DNA from: Stenotrophomonas sp. Marseille-Q4652
GTDB taxonomy: Bacteria; Pseudomonadota; Gammaproteobacteria; Xanthomonadales; Xanthomonadaceae
Assembly (NCBI RefSeq): GCF_916618915.1
Contig: NZ_CAKAKE010000001.1
Span: forward strand, 2,525,001 to 2,589,000
DNA length: 64,000 nt
Direction of reading: 5' to 3'
Position 1 is the stretch's first letter; each line of letters opens with the position of its first letter. Shown here piece by piece: positions 63,083 through 64,000 of the stretch. The notes beneath the pieces are model-generated. The model worked only from the letters and a program-made list of their open reading frames with translations. It was not told where the DNA came from and made no database searches. The translations under genes were made by a program, and so were the position numbers.

Positions 63083-63988
63083 TCAGGCGTCCTGCAGTTT
63101 TGCGAACTCGACCGCGAGGTGGTCGACCAGCGCGCGCACCGAGGGCAGCAGACCGCGGCGCGAGGGGAACACGAGGTGGATCAGTTCCTGCGGCGGCGCC
63201 CAGTCGGGCAGCAGGTGCACCAGCCGGCCCTTGCCAAGCGCGTCGTGCACGATCATCCGCGGCAGCTGCACCACGCCGACGCCGGCGCAGGCGGCCTCAC
63301 GCAGGGCGAGCATGCCGCGGGTGACCAGCCGCGGCCGATACGGTACTTCGGCCACAGCACCGTCGGGACCCAGCAGGCGCCAGACGTGTTCGTCCTGCGG
63401 CTGGCCCAGGGCGAGGCTGGGCAGCTGGCCGAGGTCGGCCGGACCCTGCGGGGTGCCGTGGCGCGCCAGCAGGTCCGGGCTGGCCACCAGCACCTGGCGG
63501 CGTTCGCCCAGCACCCGCAGTACCAGCTCGCTGTCCTGCAGCGGCGGCGGGCGCACGCGGATGGCCAGGTCCAGGCCCTCGGCGATCACGTCGACCCGGC
63601 GGTTGGTCGCTTCCAGCTGCAGCTGCACGTCGGGGCAGGTGGCCATGAACCCGGCCAGCATCCGGCCCACGCCGAAATCCAGCAGGGTGGTCGGGCAGCT
63701 CAGGCGCACGGTGCCGCGCGGCTGGCTGCGGGTCAGCTCGATCGCTTCGGTGGCGGCCTCGGCCTCGACCAGCATCGCCTGCACGTGGGAATGAAAGGTC
63801 TGCCCGGCCTCGGTGACCGAGAAGCGGCGCGTGGAACGCTGGATCAGGCGCACGCCCAGCCGTTCCTCCAGCAGGGCGACACGCCGGCTCAGCTTGGACT
63901 TGGGCTCGCCCAGCGCCCGGCCGGCCGCGGCGAAACCGCCGTGCTCGACCACCTTGGCGAAGTAGTAGAGGTCGTTGAGGTCGTGCAT
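63083..63988 (-). CDS. LysR-family transcriptional regulator
   Basis: A 301-residue LysR regulator. The N-terminal winged helix-turn-helix is DLYYFAKVVEHGGFAAAGRALGEPKSKLSRRVALLEERLG, with the recognition helix at PKSKLSRRVALLE. The effector-binding domain follows, with SCPTTLLDFGVGRML and a hinge, ending near residue 300. This AaeR/PA-like subgroup often controls a divergent gene, which would lie beyond the window edge. A GTG one codon upstream is an alternative start. It is 80 bases upstream of the M61 gene on the same strand. Confidence 0.9.
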   Translation of the reverse strand: MHDLNDLYYFAKVVEHGGFAAAGRALGEPKSKLSRRVALLEERLGVRLIQRSTRRFSVTEAGQTFHSHVQAMLVEAEAATEAIELTRSQPRGTVRLSCPTTLLDFGVGRMLAGFMATCPDVQLQLEATNRRVDVIAEGLDLAIRVRPPPLQDSELVLRVLGERRQVLVASPDLLARHGTPQGPADLGQLPSLALGQPQDEHVWRLLGPDGAVAEVPYRPRLVTRGMLALREAACAGVGVVQLPRMIVHDALGKGRLVHLLPDWAPPQELIHLVFPSRRGLLPSVRALVDHLAVEFAKLQDA

Positions 63989-64000
63989 CACCGGTCCATC

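Overview
The window is a chromosomal segment of about 67-70 % GC (visual estimate) from a gammaproteobacterium of the family Xanthomonadaceae, most probably Stenotrophomonas. The reasons are the tandem lipoprotein-type sodC pair, the ntrBC and glnK-amt-glnA nitrogen block, the fused 1237-residue indolepyruvate ferredoxin oxidoreductase, a TldD/TldD/TldE-MoxR-DUF58 operon and the overall gene order. The genus is inferred from recalled gene content, not from a search.

Layout. 1-5125: end of hemY, a FadI-type thiolase, an unassigned protein, a glyoxalase-fold protein and two Cu/Zn superoxide dismutase lipoproteins. 5249-14820: nitrogen and cell-wall block. ntrC/ntrB have an NtrC-like site directly at the ntrB start; two cell-wall hydrolases (AmpD/AmiD-like amidase and MltA) follow, then amt, glnK and glnA. 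glnA has a near-perfect sigma-54 promoter and two upstream NtrC palindromes shared with divergent uppP. 14871-30028: ordinary housekeeping and envelope genes, including one gene split by an in-frame amber codon. 30200-33913: indolepyruvate oxidoreductase. 33941-35624: a hipBA toxin-antitoxin module with three operator-like palindromes on an exact 27-bp pitch. 35782-48975: a DUF938 methyltransferase, then a long + strand operon encoding two Tat-signal TldD proteases, TldE, DUF4159, a MoxR ATPase, DUF58, a BatA-like protein, a DUF4175-like protein and a large membrane protein.

49179-60652 is the standout region: a compact accessory island with visibly lower GC than its flanks. It carries a 5-methylcytosine DNA methyltransferase and a divergent Vsr nuclease. 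Downstream of the methyltransferase, on the same strand, five overlapping genes encode an ankyrin-repeat/full-length RpoD-like sigma factor fusion, a MutL/MORC-like GHKL ATPase, a Z1-domain helicase-like ATPase, a PD-(D/E)XK nuclease (DUF4420-like) and an AIPR protein. The methylase, Vsr, GHKL, Z1, nuclease and AIPR combination resembles the MutL/MORC-associated restriction-modification systems known from comparative genomics. A complete housekeeping-type sigma factor with ankyrin repeats, translationally coupled to the effector genes, is the part I do not recognise as described. A 15-bp tandem duplication repeats its ribosome-binding site and start codon.

61086-63988 returns to chromosomal genes: an M61 peptidase and a LysR regulator. 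I saw no rRNA, tRNA, CRISPR array, prophage or insertion sequence.
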